64,000 bases of DNA from Sabellastarte sp. h YS-2021 (Eukaryota > Annelida > Polychaeta > Sabellida > Sabellidae): contig OZ024931.1 in NCBI GenBank assembly GCA_964017235.1, positions 23,164,189-23,228,188 on the forward strand, read 5' to 3'. The notes under the pieces were generated by a model. That model was not told the DNA's origin and made no database searches. It saw only the letters and a list, made by a program, of their open reading frames with translations. Within the stretch, counting starts at the first letter, position 1. Every line of letters starts with the position of its first letter. Shown piece by piece: positions 51,790 through 63,516 of the stretch. The translations under genes and the position numbers were made by a program.

Positions 51790-52898
51790 TACCAGTGGAA
51801 ACCTGCTGTTAACCAGTCACTAATAAGTACTTACAAACTACATCTAACGGTTAAATTCTATCACTCAGTTACTATAAATGTTTTGATATTAGTGGTATCA
51901 AATGAAAAAAAGTACAATGTACATACCTGATTAATCCTGGATATCCGGATTTTATTTCATAAACTTGCATATCCACAAGCACCAGTACTTGTGGTACTCT
52001 ATCAAACTTTGATCACAAACATTAAGTCAGCCATTAGTTGCCAAGTGAGTTTGAGAGAGAAGTATTGATCGTATCTATCAGTGCAGGTTTCGATTCTGGA
52101 TACAGGTGTGTATAACCACAAGGATAATTTTGTTAAAAATACCCAGTTTCGAAATCTAAATCAGCAAAGTTCCATAATGCTTGCTGAGTCGAGAGAAAAT
52201 GTTGAAAAAGGAAATGTTAGTTAGAATCAGGGCATGTAGAATATTAGCTTAATCGTGCATTTCACATTTTCCATCAGTAAATATTTGGAATTTTAGAAAA
52301 TAATTCACTGGGAACTTGTTTACGTATTTTTACTTCTGTTAGAAGTTCTTCCAGTCATTTATATATGTTTAAATATCTATAATATTGTAGATTTGTATGT
52401 TAGGAAACCAGTTTAAAGTTTAGTACCCCGTATCTTTAAATTGTATCTTCTAGAACTGTAATAAGAGTCAAAATACCAGACACAATGACGGTTACCTAAA
52501 ATTTAAGTTTTTGTACTATAAAATCAAGAAACTGGCAAACGTGTTTTTCATGCCGTTCTGCCATTATGCACCCACATTCTGAAGCTGCCTCCATCTTCAT
52601 ATAAGAACAAGTCCTCAGTAGATTAAGCACTATAACAGTACTAATAGAATTAGAGTAACATCTTAGGAAGTATCTAATTTGGACTAAACTGTTCAGATAA
52701 AAAAAATCAAAGTTGAAAGGTTCAAGGTTAAATCAAAACCACTCGCCCCTTTGTCAGTTATGATACTAAAGAAAACATCCTAACATATGCATTGAAAGTG
52801 TCACAAAATTAACAGTTACACTGCTGGGTATATAAGGGTTTATAGAGGATTGCACTGTGAATAGGTGACACTTCTACAGATCACTTCTTTTTTCTCGC
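51790..52898. other. no gene seen
   Basis: AT-rich, stops in all frames, no inverted repeat or RNA gene recognised. Confidence 0.5.
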
Positions 52899-53135
52899 TC
52901 TCCGGACTTTGATGAAATTTACCCTTGCATTCTGAATTTACCTCTTACTCTCCAATACCTAAAAGGACAGATATCCTTTTCGCTTTTGCCCATATATATG
53001 TCCTTTTGTCTCCGGACTTTGAAGACATTGACAACACCTATGCATCCTGAATTTTACTCTCTTGCACTCCAATAGCTAAAAGGACACATGTCCTTTTGCC
53101 TTTTTACCATATATATGTCCTTCTTGCATAGGACT
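52899..53135. repeat. tandem repeat of about 110 bp, two units plus a fragment
   Basis: Units begin TCTCCGGACTTTGA at about 52899 and 53009 and share CTCCAATA(C/G)CTAAAAGGACA, ATCCTTTT or GTCCTTTT and CATATATATGTCCTT. A third start (ATAGGACTTTCAGAAATTG, about 53127) leads straight into the 5S-like segment, so the three may belong to one composite element. Confidence 0.6.
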
Positions 53136-53139
53136 TTCA

Positions 53140-53255
53140 GAAATTGTGGCACAGTGATGACTATTTGTCTGCTCACTGAAGTTAAGTGGCAATGGGCTAT
53201 GTTAGTACTTGGATGGGTCACCGTCTCAGTTTGGGACCAGCTGTGGGATGTATCT
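53140..53255 (+). mobile_element. 5S rRNA-like segment (5S-derived SINE or 5S pseudogene)
   Basis: CACTGAAGTTAAGTGG, then GGGCTATGTTAGTACTTGGA continuing TGGGTCACCGTCT, follows the 3' two-thirds of eukaryotic 5S rRNA (box A AGTTAAG, intermediate element, box C TACTTGGATGGG). The 5' third is poorly conserved and an insertion-like CAGTTTGGGACC follows. It is too diverged for a working 5S gene and is single, not in a 5S array. A 5S-derived SINE head is the best guess; a tail was not found. Confidence 0.55.
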
Positions 53256-54205
53256 AAGTTGGAATTTCTTACTGTCATGAGACTTTTGTAAATTCTACTG
53301 CTCTAGTCGTGTCTCTGATGTCTTTGCAGTCCCGCTAGGGGACCAAAACACCTTTTGTCCTCGTTTTATTCTTGGAAGAAACACATCTGAAGGGTGAAAT
53401 GGTGAGCTAGAATGAAAACTTTACACTTTAAGTAAGCTTCTCCACCTAGTATTTCTTTGTGTCACACACACCCCTAGATTCATGACATTGTTCCCAACTT
53501 TGATTTTTGTCTATTTTCTTGTTAGTTCAGCATATTGACTTCCCTTGTTTGGAGATTTGATTTGATCAATACATGTAAACACATTATTGGCATTACTGAC
53601 AAACTTTTTAATGGTTGGTGTGCTTTGAGAAAAGTTTTTGGAATAATAATTCCAAGAATAAACTAGAATGCTATTGGGCCTGGCTTATAACCAAAGTCAT
53701 GTAGATCTGTGCCAACAACTTTGGTATGTGGCACTTATCTTTGAGTTGAATGAGTCCTCGGGATATATATCTGTATTAACATACAGAACAATATATTGGC
53801 AGCTAATCCATTATGATGATTTTGGTTAGATCTAGTAAAGGAACAGAATCCAGACATTGAATATATTAGTGTTCTGTTTCATATTTAAACAAATAATGTT
53901 TCAAAAGAATTTGGGAACAAGTACAATTTTAGATAGCTGACTGATGCGGGTCCACATCTAGGTGTGGACAAGTTCATTCCTCCAAACCCTATCCAAGATT
54001 TAGCAAGCACACTTGCCCCAGTTTTCCTCCTCTTTCATTGGTCACACTCTACTGCTCTCAAATTCTTCAATTGACACTTCAAACTTCAGCTGGCAGTGGG
54101 GTCACATTGAAAAAAGCAGACATATTGTCTTCTAGTCAAACTGGACTTTGGTTTTATATTTTCATTTTATATTTTACTTTTATACATGTTTTAGTCTTTT
54201 ATTCA
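53256..54205. other. no gene seen
   Basis: Contains a small hairpin (CCCGCTAGGGG, about 53327) and otherwise no supported feature. The sequence from about 53940 may be the 5' terminal region of the DIRS/Ngaro copy that follows, but no matching repeat was found at its 3' side. Confidence 0.45.
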
Positions 54206-54210
54206 TTTAT

Positions 54211-54452
54211 GTATTTGATGTACCGTTAACACACATATCTTTTAACCAACTTTAGATTCTATATGTAATGATGTGCCGTTAATGCACATAGAAAGTTACC
54301 GTTGTTTTCTATATGTATTGATATACCGTTAGCGCATATAGAAATATTATTTCCTATATGTTATGATATACCGTTAGGGCATATATGTAATATGTATATG
54401 TAGTTACCGTTGTTTTCTATATGTTTTGATGTTCCGTTAGCGCATATAGAAA
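54211..54452 (+). repeat. five degenerate hairpin-forming repeats upstream of DIRS/Ngaro copy 2
   Basis: Units at about 54211-54238, 54257-54292, 54307-54343, 54352-54385 and 54415-54452 follow TCTATATG-T-(A/T)TGAT-ATACCGTTAGCG-CATATAGA. TCTATATG and CATATAGA pair, giving a stem with ACCGTT in or near the loop. Two intervening spacers also share AGTTACCGTTGTTTT. They end about 100 bp before the gag-like ATG. Confidence 0.65.
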
Positions 54453-54549
54453 TCTTGTTTATTCAAGGTGGTTGTATTGTAGAGTACAGTAGTGTATAGT
54501 GAGTTTCTTGTTGGGTTATTTTGGCCATCTATACCTGTAGATTTAAAAC

Positions 54550-56124
54550 ATGTCGGAGAGCACTTACAATTTGCGGTCTAGCAAAGTGGATCACATCCAA
54601 GTTCCAATTCAACTACAGTTGAATAATGATACTGAGTTCCTTTCACAAGTCCTCAAAACAAACAGTCAAATCCCACACCAAGTTGGTGAGGAATCTGATA
54701 GTTCCTCGGAGTCAGATTTAAATTGTAGTGATGTTGTGGGGACTTCTGATGGGGAAAAACAGGGGGGACAGGAATGTGAGAAATCCGATAATGCAAATGA
54801 GAGTGCGTCGGACAATTCAGCAGTTCAACAACTAATTAATTCCCAGATACTGAGTCAATTACAAACAATCAGTTAAAGACTCAACAAAATAGAGCAAACT
54901 CGCTGTAAAAAAACAAATGATCCTAAAAAAGTTAAGACCAGCAAAAATAAACATCCAAGTACTGACAAGTCGAAAAGTATTAGTACAAACCAGGGAGAAA
55001 CCTCTGCTACACCAAATTTATCTCAGCAACAAATCTTGCCACAGAATGTGGACCAAATTCCACAGTTACACACAGACAAGATCTCCTGATTCAGGCCCAA
55101 GTTGAGAAAAGACTCAAAAAGCTAGCTGAGGCAGAAAAATCAGGTACGCACAAGCAAAAATCGTTACGAGGCGGCCCTGTTGAGGTCCTTATACCAAACA
55201 GTTAAATGGCCGCATGAATATGTCTTGTCAAGCTCGCAGAAAGAGCATGTGTCATATGACCAGCTATCCGTCCTTCAATGGGTGACTGGTTTTTGCCGCA
55301 TCATGCGTGATGAACAAAACAGGGATATTCCAAATTCTATGCTAGACTATCTCATAGCACATTTTGACGATGCGAACGATTTCAGCTGGGATACGGCAAA
55401 GGCCAGTCACGCTGTTATTTTATGCCGGATGGAACAAGGCGAAATTAAACATTATGCACAGGTCAAGAAAATCAACAGAATTAGAAGAACAATGCTCAAA
55501 GGCATGTTTCTCCGGTCAGTGCATCCTCTCAGTATACAGGCTCTAAAAAGCATACAACCAAAGCCACCAAAAGTATGCCGTGCCAGTATTACAACCAGGG
55601 TTCGTGTGTCCACTTCAAATCCCATGACACGCGCAGAACTCTTTACAGGCATATCTGCACTCATTGCTTCGCCACTTCTGGTAAGACATTTATTCACCCC
55701 GAATCACAGTGCCGCAATAAACAGAAAAAACAGACAAAAAACGAATAATATCGGGTATGAGTCTCAGTACCCATACCCGTTGGTTTGGCACACGAGTTTT
55801 TCATACCACAAACATTCACTTACTACACGAATTGTAGAATTTGATACTGACAAACAAAAAGCCCTTCAATGGTACCGCATGCAGAGGGCTCTGTGGGAAA
55901 AATCCCCTTTTCTATCATATGCAGAGGTCATAAAGAAGCAAAGTACTAGCCTTGGAAAACAGTCCTTGCAAACATCCCCTCGGATAACAAGTGTTCATAA
56001 TGTCAAGGCCTCTCGGGATCATTCCCAAGACAATGTCGGCAATTCTGCCCTGCAAACACACAATTTAGCGGTATTAAGAGATCAGTATTGCTTGGAAGTA
56101 AAAAGAAACACTCTGGCAAGGTAG
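54550..56124 (+). pseudogene. DIRS/Ngaro gag-like gene, copy 2, broken
   Basis: ATG 54550 (MSESTYNLRSSK) opens 108 codons similar to the start of copy 1 (VPIQLQLNNDTEF against VQIQLSEDTEF). The reading shifts frame around 54880-55180 and resumes with VKWPHEYVL, YDQLSVLQWVTGFC and FDDANDFSWDTAKASHAV. In a different frame, 55575-55740, is the zinc-finger segment (PCQYYNQGSCVHFKSHD, YRHICTHCFATSGKTFIHPE, C) seen also in copy 1. At least two frameshifts. Confidence 0.65.
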
Positions 56125-56403
56125 ACTGTAATACACATTGTCATATCCCCACAAGAAATCGTTTCCAGATACTAGAACACCTTAACACAGATTTGCATAC
56201 AGTAGGGGATAGTGTATAGACTGATAGCATAGGACAGAGTATATGTAAATCACCCTTTCAACTAAAGAGAGGCAATGTTACTAACCGGGCACAGAAGGGT
56301 AGGTTGCCCAATCTTTCACAAACGAACATACCGAATGAGCAATCTCAGGTTGTTAACCAGCTGACCACTGCTTCGATGCCCATATTGGTCATGCAAGAAA
56401 ATT

Positions 56404-58362
56404 ATGTTCACTTGGGGAATAAAAACAAAACTAATTCCTAGGGGGATAGATATCAGTTTGGTCAGCTGTGACAAACCATTCTCTGTACAATATGGCTCAC
56501 CATCACAAGTTAATAATGGCATAGCAAAACAGACAAATGATAATAGTTGCAAAGCAACTCATGACCCCAATAGTCTTGATATTTTGAACCAGCACATACC
56601 AGATCATGTGTTTGCCGGTAGGCATAAATGTATGGAATACAACAACTATGTGCAACAAAATGTAGAAGACTTTGGTTTCATCCCACTTACACCCCTCAAA
56701 GTATACAATGGCGATCCTATTCATTATGACCAAGTTCCCGATATCATCACGGTGCATTAGGTTGTTAAACAAACTGGCACTCCCAATTTCTTAGGGGCCA
56801 GAATTCATATTGCTTCTCAGCTTAATCCCCAAAGATGGCGTTATTATTTAGCTCAATTTTGGGATAAGCAATTGCCTGACCTAATCGAATATGCCTTTCC
56901 GATAGATTTTCGTAGAGATGGAATGCTCCATCCCTCAGACACAAACCATATGTCGGCACTGCAAAATAAGCCACATGTTGAACAATACATTATGGAGGAA
57001 CTGTCATATGGTGCAATGCATGGACCGTATCACGAAAAAACCATGCATACTTCTCCTCTAATGGTGAGGGATAAGCCTAACTCCAACAAAAAAAGTACAA
57101 TCATGGATCTGAGTTGGCCAAAGATTTTTTCTGTCAATCATGGCGTGTCAAAAAATAGTTAACTTGATACATATTTTACATTACACTACCCTTCATTAGA
57201 CCGTATCACACAAGCAATTCGTAACTTAGGCCCAGATGCTCTCCTTTATAAGATTGACATTAGCCGGGCCTTCTGCCATATCAGAATAGACCCAGGTGAT
57301 CTAGATCTTTTAGGTTTTCACCATAACCACTATTATTTCGATGGATCTCTTGCTTTTGGGTACAGGCACAGTTCTGTATTTTTTTCAACGTTGCTCAGAT
57401 GCCATATGTTACATTATGAAAAATCATGGTTTTTACACCATGTTCAACTATATTGACAATCTGATTTATGTGGGATTGCCCCATGAAATTCCGTCTTTTA
57501 CATTTCTCCAATACTTATTGCGAGACCTAGGCCTAGAAGTCAGCCCTAGTAAGTTGGTCGCTCCTGCAACTCAGGTCGTGTGCCTAGGTATACTGGTGGA
57601 TACGGACACTCAGACAATTTCTATCCCTAAAGACAAACTTCATCAGATAAAAGATATCTGTTCTTCCTGGTCAAGTAAGACATACTGTAGCAAAAGCGAC
57701 CTACAGTCACTCCTAGGTTCCTTGCTATAAATCACCAAATGCATTAAACCTGCCTGTTATTTTCTCAAACGCATGTTGGCACTGCTTGGACAGAATGCCA
57801 ACCATCATAAAATACTGCTTAACCAACAACTTTGCCGATCTTAACTGGTTTTTAACCTTTCTAGATACCTATAATGGCACTACGTATTATAAGGTTACTG
57901 AACAAGATGCCCCGGTTCACCTGGATGCTTCCCTTACAGGCTCAGTGGAATTTATGGCTCCTTAGTTTATGCACTTCCCATACCAAGGGGTTTTTCGCGA
58001 CTATAGTATCGTCCATTTGGAGATATTGAACATAATAGTTGCATGTAAAATTTGGGCTCCTCAGTGGGAGAACAAGAAAATACAAATATTTTGTGACAAT
58101 CTTGCAGTTGTAGAAGTCCTAACATCAGGCAGAACCAGGGACGAGACACTGGCCACCTGTGCACATAACATCTGGCTCCTACCAGCACAATTTAACATTC
58201 ATTTCACATTTTCCCATATTGCAGGTGTACAAAATACCATTGCTGACTTGGTTTCCAGATGGGGAAATATTCAACATGACTGGTGCAAGCTCCAGAATCT
58301 TTGCCCTGATCATATTGGGGTGGATTCCAATATTGATCTAACACTACTGAATTATACCATAT
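56404..58362 (+). pseudogene. DIRS/Ngaro reverse transcriptase-RNase H, copy 2, broken
   Basis: The frame from 56404 is interrupted by TAG 56758-56760 and TAA 57160-57162 but continues with SPLMVRDKPN, TIMDLSWPK, YKIDISRAFCHIRIDPGD and FGYRHSS. It shifts near 57380 to a frame holding FQRCSDAICYIM and FNYIDNLIYVGL: the second catalytic Asp of YIDD is Asn. RNase H (HLDASLTG, VHLEILNIIVACKIW, FCDNLAVVEVL, GVQNTIADLVSRW) follows to 58362 after further breaks. Inactive on several counts. Confidence 0.8.
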
Positions 58363-58384
58363 AATATATTATACTTTCAGACTT

Positions 58385-59294
58385 ACCTGCAGCGGCGGCC
58401 CAGCTGGCTTCCCTGGCTACTGTGAGCCTATAGAATGGGTTTTGTCGAGCCACTCTTACACACTATACCCAAATGTGGAAACACTTCCTTGCATTCCAGG
58501 TGGTGGCTGGGTTGTCATTGCATCAGGTGACTCCTTTAGTTCTACTAGCATATATCCAATATATTATCAATGCTAGTTTGTCTGAGTCTAGCATTTCAAA
58601 TAATCTGGCCGCAGTGAGAGCATTCCATATAATGCATGGCCTCCCCACAGATCCATTTCAGGATCGCAGAATACCCCTCCTTTTAAAATCTATTAAAATC
58701 AATAGGCCTTTTGTTCCCAAAATTGCTCATGGCCTCACAACAGAAAAATTGCACCAAGTCATAGCTACATCTGCTGGTCTTGAACACAATGTCACATTTA
58801 TGGCTTTGTACTCTTTCATTTTCTTTTGTTTTCTCCGCCTCTCCAATTTGTTGCCACATACCAGCAGACAACTGATTTCACGAAACATGGTGCTACAGTT
58901 ATTATAAAATGGTCGAAAACGATCAACCATCAACATTCCATACTTAGGCAATTCAGACATCTGCCATATTGTAGCTCTGAAAACCATGCTTTGTCATATT
59001 CTGGGTTCAGATAACGATCCCCTTTTTATGATCACAAAGAATGGTACCCCGTGGTCCTGACTGATTCCATGGCTCGCAAGCACTTTGTCCCAGTTGTTAC
59101 ATATACAACTGCCACTGACATTTCATGCGTTTAGGAGAGCCGCCTCCTCTTGGGCGTTTCAGCACGGGGTACCATTAGAACACATTCAGGCTCATGGCAC
59201 CTGGACATCCAATGTGGTCTGGTCGGATCTTATGGCACTCCCTTCTTCCACCTCTCCTGTTGCCCAAACATTTAGACAACATTTACATATTTAA
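58385..59294 (+). pseudogene. DIRS/Ngaro tyrosine recombinase, copy 2, broken
   Basis: N-terminal part 58385-58907 (MWKHFLAFQVVAG, SISNNLAAVRAFHIMHG, ending FCFLRLSNLLPH with the first catalytic Arg). After a degraded stretch the C-terminal part at 59085-59294 has LTFHAFRRAASSW and EHIQAHGTW, but the position of the catalytic Tyr reads Asp (VVWSDL, where copy 1 has AIHTYL). Followed by stop TAA at 59292-59294. Confidence 0.75.
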
Positions 59295-61205
59295 GGTTGG
59301 CCTTTGGGAGTCACATATTTCTATTTTACCGCTTATTTCTTATAATTTAACTCCAAATTTGTGCTCTCTTGACATTTACACCATATCAAGGTCAGATGAG
59401 CTCAAACAACTATTACTCCCTTCAAAACTGGGGGACGTGTTCAGGGTCTTCCCCTTCCACTCAGGTTTCTCTTAAGTTTTACCTGTGTTTTTCAATCTGA
59501 GGGTTTGACCTTTTGAATTCTTACCTCAGATTGCTTTCACTTCATGTTCGAGCTCCCCTGGCTCAGAGGCCAAAGGTTGATAAAGTAGTCAATCATTTGC
59601 ATTGTCGGCAATTATTCTGAAGTTTGAATCATTGAGTGTAATCAAATCTTCATGGTTAATTATCCTAATTACAGCTTTAAACAGTCACATTTAGTAACCT
59701 TGAGTGTACAGTTTGAAATATTCATTATAGTTTAACTTCTTTGTTATTAGTTATCATCGTTTTAAGTATTAAACAAGTAAAAGTTATCAGTAATGAGATA
59801 TGTAGCTGAAATTTGAGTTCCCACTCATTCTTACCTATTTGTTTTTATATCCTGATCTAGTTTATGTACTGTTTTATAAACCTGTATTGTAAATAAATGT
59901 TGTGCTAATTGTGCTTGCTATAATGTTAAAGAGTAATAAAACTTTTAAATCCTATTTTTCTATCCTAATCCTATCATTTTTGAAACAAAATCACTTGTGA
60001 CATCATGTGGCTTTTTGAAATGTCTGCTTAGCCTAAATTGTATCTCCTTTTCGTGTGATCTTTATGGCAAGCTCATGTATCATTGGCAATTGTTTTGTCG
60101 TCTCTTATCTTGAATGGATGTATGTTTCACATTTTCACAATGTTTATGGTGGATCATCAAAGGTAATGGAAGGTTTATGTTCAAGTGTTTGATTGTACAT
60201 TTTTAGATCTGACGAGGAGCTTTCCTCACTCCCCGTGTATGTATCATATGCATATATAAATAGGCTGTCATTTTTATCTTCTGCATACGTCTGTTCGTCA
60301 AATTTTACAGAAACCTTTACCTCTCATTCTTTTATGCAGATATTGTCACCAAATTTCCAGGGAATGTTTCTATCTATGAAAACATGTCTAAAGATTTTGG
60401 CTTCATTTTGAAAAACAGAAAATTGCTGTAATATCTGATTCTTCGAAAATCATTAGGATGTTCTAAAACTTGATATATATCGAAGCTAGCTTCATCAAAT
60501 TTGCACAAAATGTATATAGCCAGGAAAGCTTGCCTGAGAGTACTTTTCAGTTTCGTTTTGAAAACAAAATGGCAGTTTCTTATTAAAAAGGCCTTATATC
60601 TCATATATTATTATATAATTGGTCCTAAGATTTTCAGATGTTCAAGCAACTTCATTGTTTTTTCAAGTGTCAAATTTAACCTTGACCCCTGCTTCACGGT
60701 CGAGTTGTGTCATCATGATAAAAATGCCTTTTATTTCCCTTATTATTAGTCCTGGGGTTCAGAATATAAAAGTAACTTTGGCCTTTGATCCCTGTTTCAA
60801 GCCCCAGTTTGGTTATACTAAAATGACATCTTATCTCTCTTGTTGGCTCTTGTTAAACCTTGTTTTAAGGTCACACTATTTCCACTGTTGCTTAATACCC
60901 AGCTGGAGATAACCACTGTAAAAACCAAAATATCTTACTGATGTTTATTGCCTTTTACTATAAGAATGATAATTGTTTTATGTGTCTTAGAATATGTTAA
61001 TACAGTAAGTTAGTGCTATACAAGTCTGATTGGATTAGATGTTCAAATTTTCTATCAACAAAAGATGAACCATTCGAGTGGTTCCTATTCCTTTTTATTT
61101 TGTATATGTTAAAACTGTTGCCTACATTATGTAAACCACTTTAAATATCCACATTAGTAAAGTCGAAGCCAACAGTCCCACATGCAAAGGTACAGGGTTA
61201 TAATT
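59295..61205. other. no gene seen
   Basis: AT-rich sequence with short motif-free ORFs; the first few hundred bases may be the 3' end of DIRS/Ngaro copy 2. CAAGGTCA-like phrases occur singly (about 60870) but without the repeat-unit landmarks. Confidence 0.5.
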
Positions 61206-61210
61206 ACCTC

Positions 61211-61437
61211 TGCTAAGGAGGGGTTATTTTCATGATGGTCTGGTTGTTTATTTGTCTGTTATTTAGCCGGATGACACAAATACAACGGATTGGAAATTCA
61301 TAAAATGATGGGTCTTGCGCCAACATAGATCTGATTAAGTTTTTTGAGAGTGTTCTGAATCACCATCTGGATGCCAAAAAAAATCTGGATTTTACTTTTT
61401 ATAGCAAACCTTGGTGGAGGTCGGCACTCTTCTAGTA
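61211..61437. mobile_element. MITE-like dispersed repeat with CCTC...AAGG / CCTTGG...GAGG ends
   Basis: The left end ATTACCTCTGCTAAGGAGGG and right end CCTTGGTGGAGGTCGGCACT are imperfect inverted complements (9 of 12 in CCTCTGCTAAGG against CCTCCACCAAGG). The layout and the GTTTATTTGTCTGTTA stretch after the left end resemble a repeat seen in many marine animal genomes. Non-coding. Confidence 0.4.
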
Positions 61438-61825
61438 CTCTTGTTATTATTATTTATTTATTATATTTTGGGATTTATATAATGCCAAATAGGTATACAC
61501 GTACATCCAGGTACTGGATGTCAAATGGATAGATCAAGAGACGGTAATTGGTTGTCAGGGCATCAGAATGACTAAATGATGGAACAAAAAGGTCTTCAGT
61601 TTTCTCCTAACACCGAGGAAGCTTACTCGTGACAAAACTTCATGTGGTAAACTATTCAACCGAGTGGGACAGCAGTAACTGTATAAACCAGTTTGTTTTA
61701 GGCAGATGGATATCATATAGAGATAGCCAATTTTATGTGATATTGTCACCAATTTTTTCAAAGAAAATCCACCCCATCTAATATGATCTTTTCCAGCGTC
61801 CCTCTGGTATCTAACTTTTTCTCAA
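61438..61825. other. no gene seen
   Basis: Begins with an ATT/TTA-rich simple-sequence stretch (about 61440-61480). No gene recognised; short ORFs lack motifs. Confidence 0.45.
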
Positions 61826-61829
61826 CTCT

Positions 61830-63075
61830 GGATTTCAAAATAGCATCAGAGACCCCACAGCCGGGGGAGATTGTTTTCAACACCATGAGATATAGAAGTA
61901 GTGAAACAGTACAAAGATCGGGATACTTTCAGAGCAGTGTCAGCTACAAAAATGTCCAAATGATGTTTACGTAGAGAAAATAACATCTAAGTGAAAGAAA
62001 ATATATGTAAAGATAAAGTGTTAAAACAAGACAATTCAATAGCAAGACGACAGCATTAATCAGTAAACTAAAAATTATGATGCACACCTACAACCCCTAA
62101 GCAATGTCCCTACCAACTATCAACTTACTACAATTTACGGTTTCAGAGATATTGCCTGGACAAAATTTTATAGGTCAAGGTCACTACAGCAAGGTCAAAG
62201 GTCAAATCAAGGTCACACCATGACGTTGGACACCTACACCCCCTAAACAATGTCCCTACCAAGCATCAACTTCCTACAACTTATGGTTTCCGAGATATAG
62301 CACGGACAAGATTTTATAGGTCAAGGTCACTACAGCAAGGTCAAATCAAGGTCACACCATGACATTGCACACCTACACCCCCTAACCAATGTCCCTACCA
62401 AGTATCAACTTCCTACACCTTACAGTTTCCGAGATATAGCCTGGACAAGATTTTATAGGTCAAGGTCACTACGGTAAGGTCAAATCAAGGTCACACCATG
62501 ATGTTGCGTACCTACACCTAACCAATATCCCTACCAAGTATCAACTTCCTACACCTTACAGTTTCTGAGATATAGCCCGGACTAGATTTTATAGGTCAAG
62601 GTCACGGTAAGGTCAAATCAAGGTCACACCATGACGTTGCACACCTACACCCCCTAAACAATGTCCCTACCAAGTATCAACTTCCTACACCTTACGGTTT
62701 CCGAGATATAGCCCGGACAAGATTTTATAGGTCAAGGTCACTACAGCAAGGTCATATCAAGGTCAGACTATGACGTTGCACACCTACACTCCCTAACCAA
62801 TGTCCCTACCAAGTATCAACTTCCTACACCTTACAGTTTCCGAGATATAGCCCGGACAAGATTTTCAAACTCAAGGTCACTACAGCAAGGTCAAATCAAG
62901 GTCTGACCAAGACATTGTACACCTACACCCCCTAACCAATGTCCCTACCAAGTATCAACTTCCAACAACTTACGGTTTCTGAGATACAGTCCGGACCGAC
63001 CGCCCACCTGCCCATCCAGACATCATGGGTGAAAACAATACCCTGACAGCCCTCAAGGGCTGTGGGGTAAAAACT
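61830..63075 (+). repeat. AGGTCA-rich tandem-repeat element, copy 4 (most complete)
   Basis: Left segment 61830-62080 (AAATAGCATCAGAGACC, CAACACCATGAGATATAGAA, AATCAGTAAACTAAAAATTA), then about six core units of 136-146 bp. The GACAAGATTTTATAGG landmarks fall near 62159, 62305, 62444, 62580, 62716 and 62855. The right tail reads CCATCCAGACATCATGGGTG, AAAACAATACCCTGACAG, GGGCTGTGGGGTAAAAA. The left-flank, tandem-core, right-flank plan resembles the bivalve 'pearl' non-autonomous elements. Each unit carries two to three AAGGTCA half-sites. Non-coding. Confidence 0.75.
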
Positions 63076-63516
63076 AGAATTTGTACCTGTAAGTTGTGAC
63101 TTAGAGTCTGCTCTGACTTAATATTACGTGCCTTAAATGTGAAAATTTGTACTGTTAACTTCTTAGATCCACATTTTTTTTTTGTTTTAGAATCATAAAA
63201 AAGAAGCATAGATTCCATTGTTACATTGTCAGGGGATATGTTAACATTAAGATTTTTTACACGCACCAGACATACATCCCATCAGATATTGGAACAAAGA
63301 GAAAATGACTTTCTGGGAGATTTTATTATTATTTTTAAAGCACTTAGTTGGTAGAGCGACAACAAAAAGTAAGTTTATTCAAAACATTTGTTTTCTTTTT
63401 TTAATATAATTCAAAATAATCTAAAATAGTTTCTGTTTCCTGGATCTACAAAATTTTAAAAATGTTAAATATGCATATCATTGCATGTTCATTTTTCTCT
63501 ACCACAGGGAAAGTAT
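63076..63516. other. intergenic, 3' side of the RBR gene
   Basis: AT-rich with a T-run at 63174-63182. The minus-strand ORF 62970-63266 starts in the tandem repeat's tail and is not considered coding. A CAACAGGG-like acceptor context (CTACCACAG, about 63508) lies on the other strand and is probably chance. Confidence 0.4.

Larger units (their letters stand above)
54550..59294 (+). mobile_element. DIRS/Ngaro-type tyrosine-recombinase retrotransposon, copy 2 (decayed)
   Basis: Same gene order and orientation as 5940-10615 with clear protein-level similarity throughout but different breaks, so the two are separate, diverged family members. In this copy both catalytic centres are also altered (RT YIDN, recombinase Tyr replaced). 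Element termini were not identified. Confidence 0.8.

Noticed and set aside
53140-53255. Functional 5S rRNA gene
   Set aside because: The 5' third and several conserved positions are lost, and there is no T-run terminator at the expected place or neighbouring 5S copies.
62080-63000. CRISPR-like array
   Set aside because: The 136-146-bp units are homologous along their whole length, with no unique spacers, and the DNA is eukaryotic; it is a tandem repeat.
62970-63266. 98-codon minus-strand ORF near the RBR gene
   Set aside because: Its end lies in the tail of the tandem-repeat element and it has no motif.
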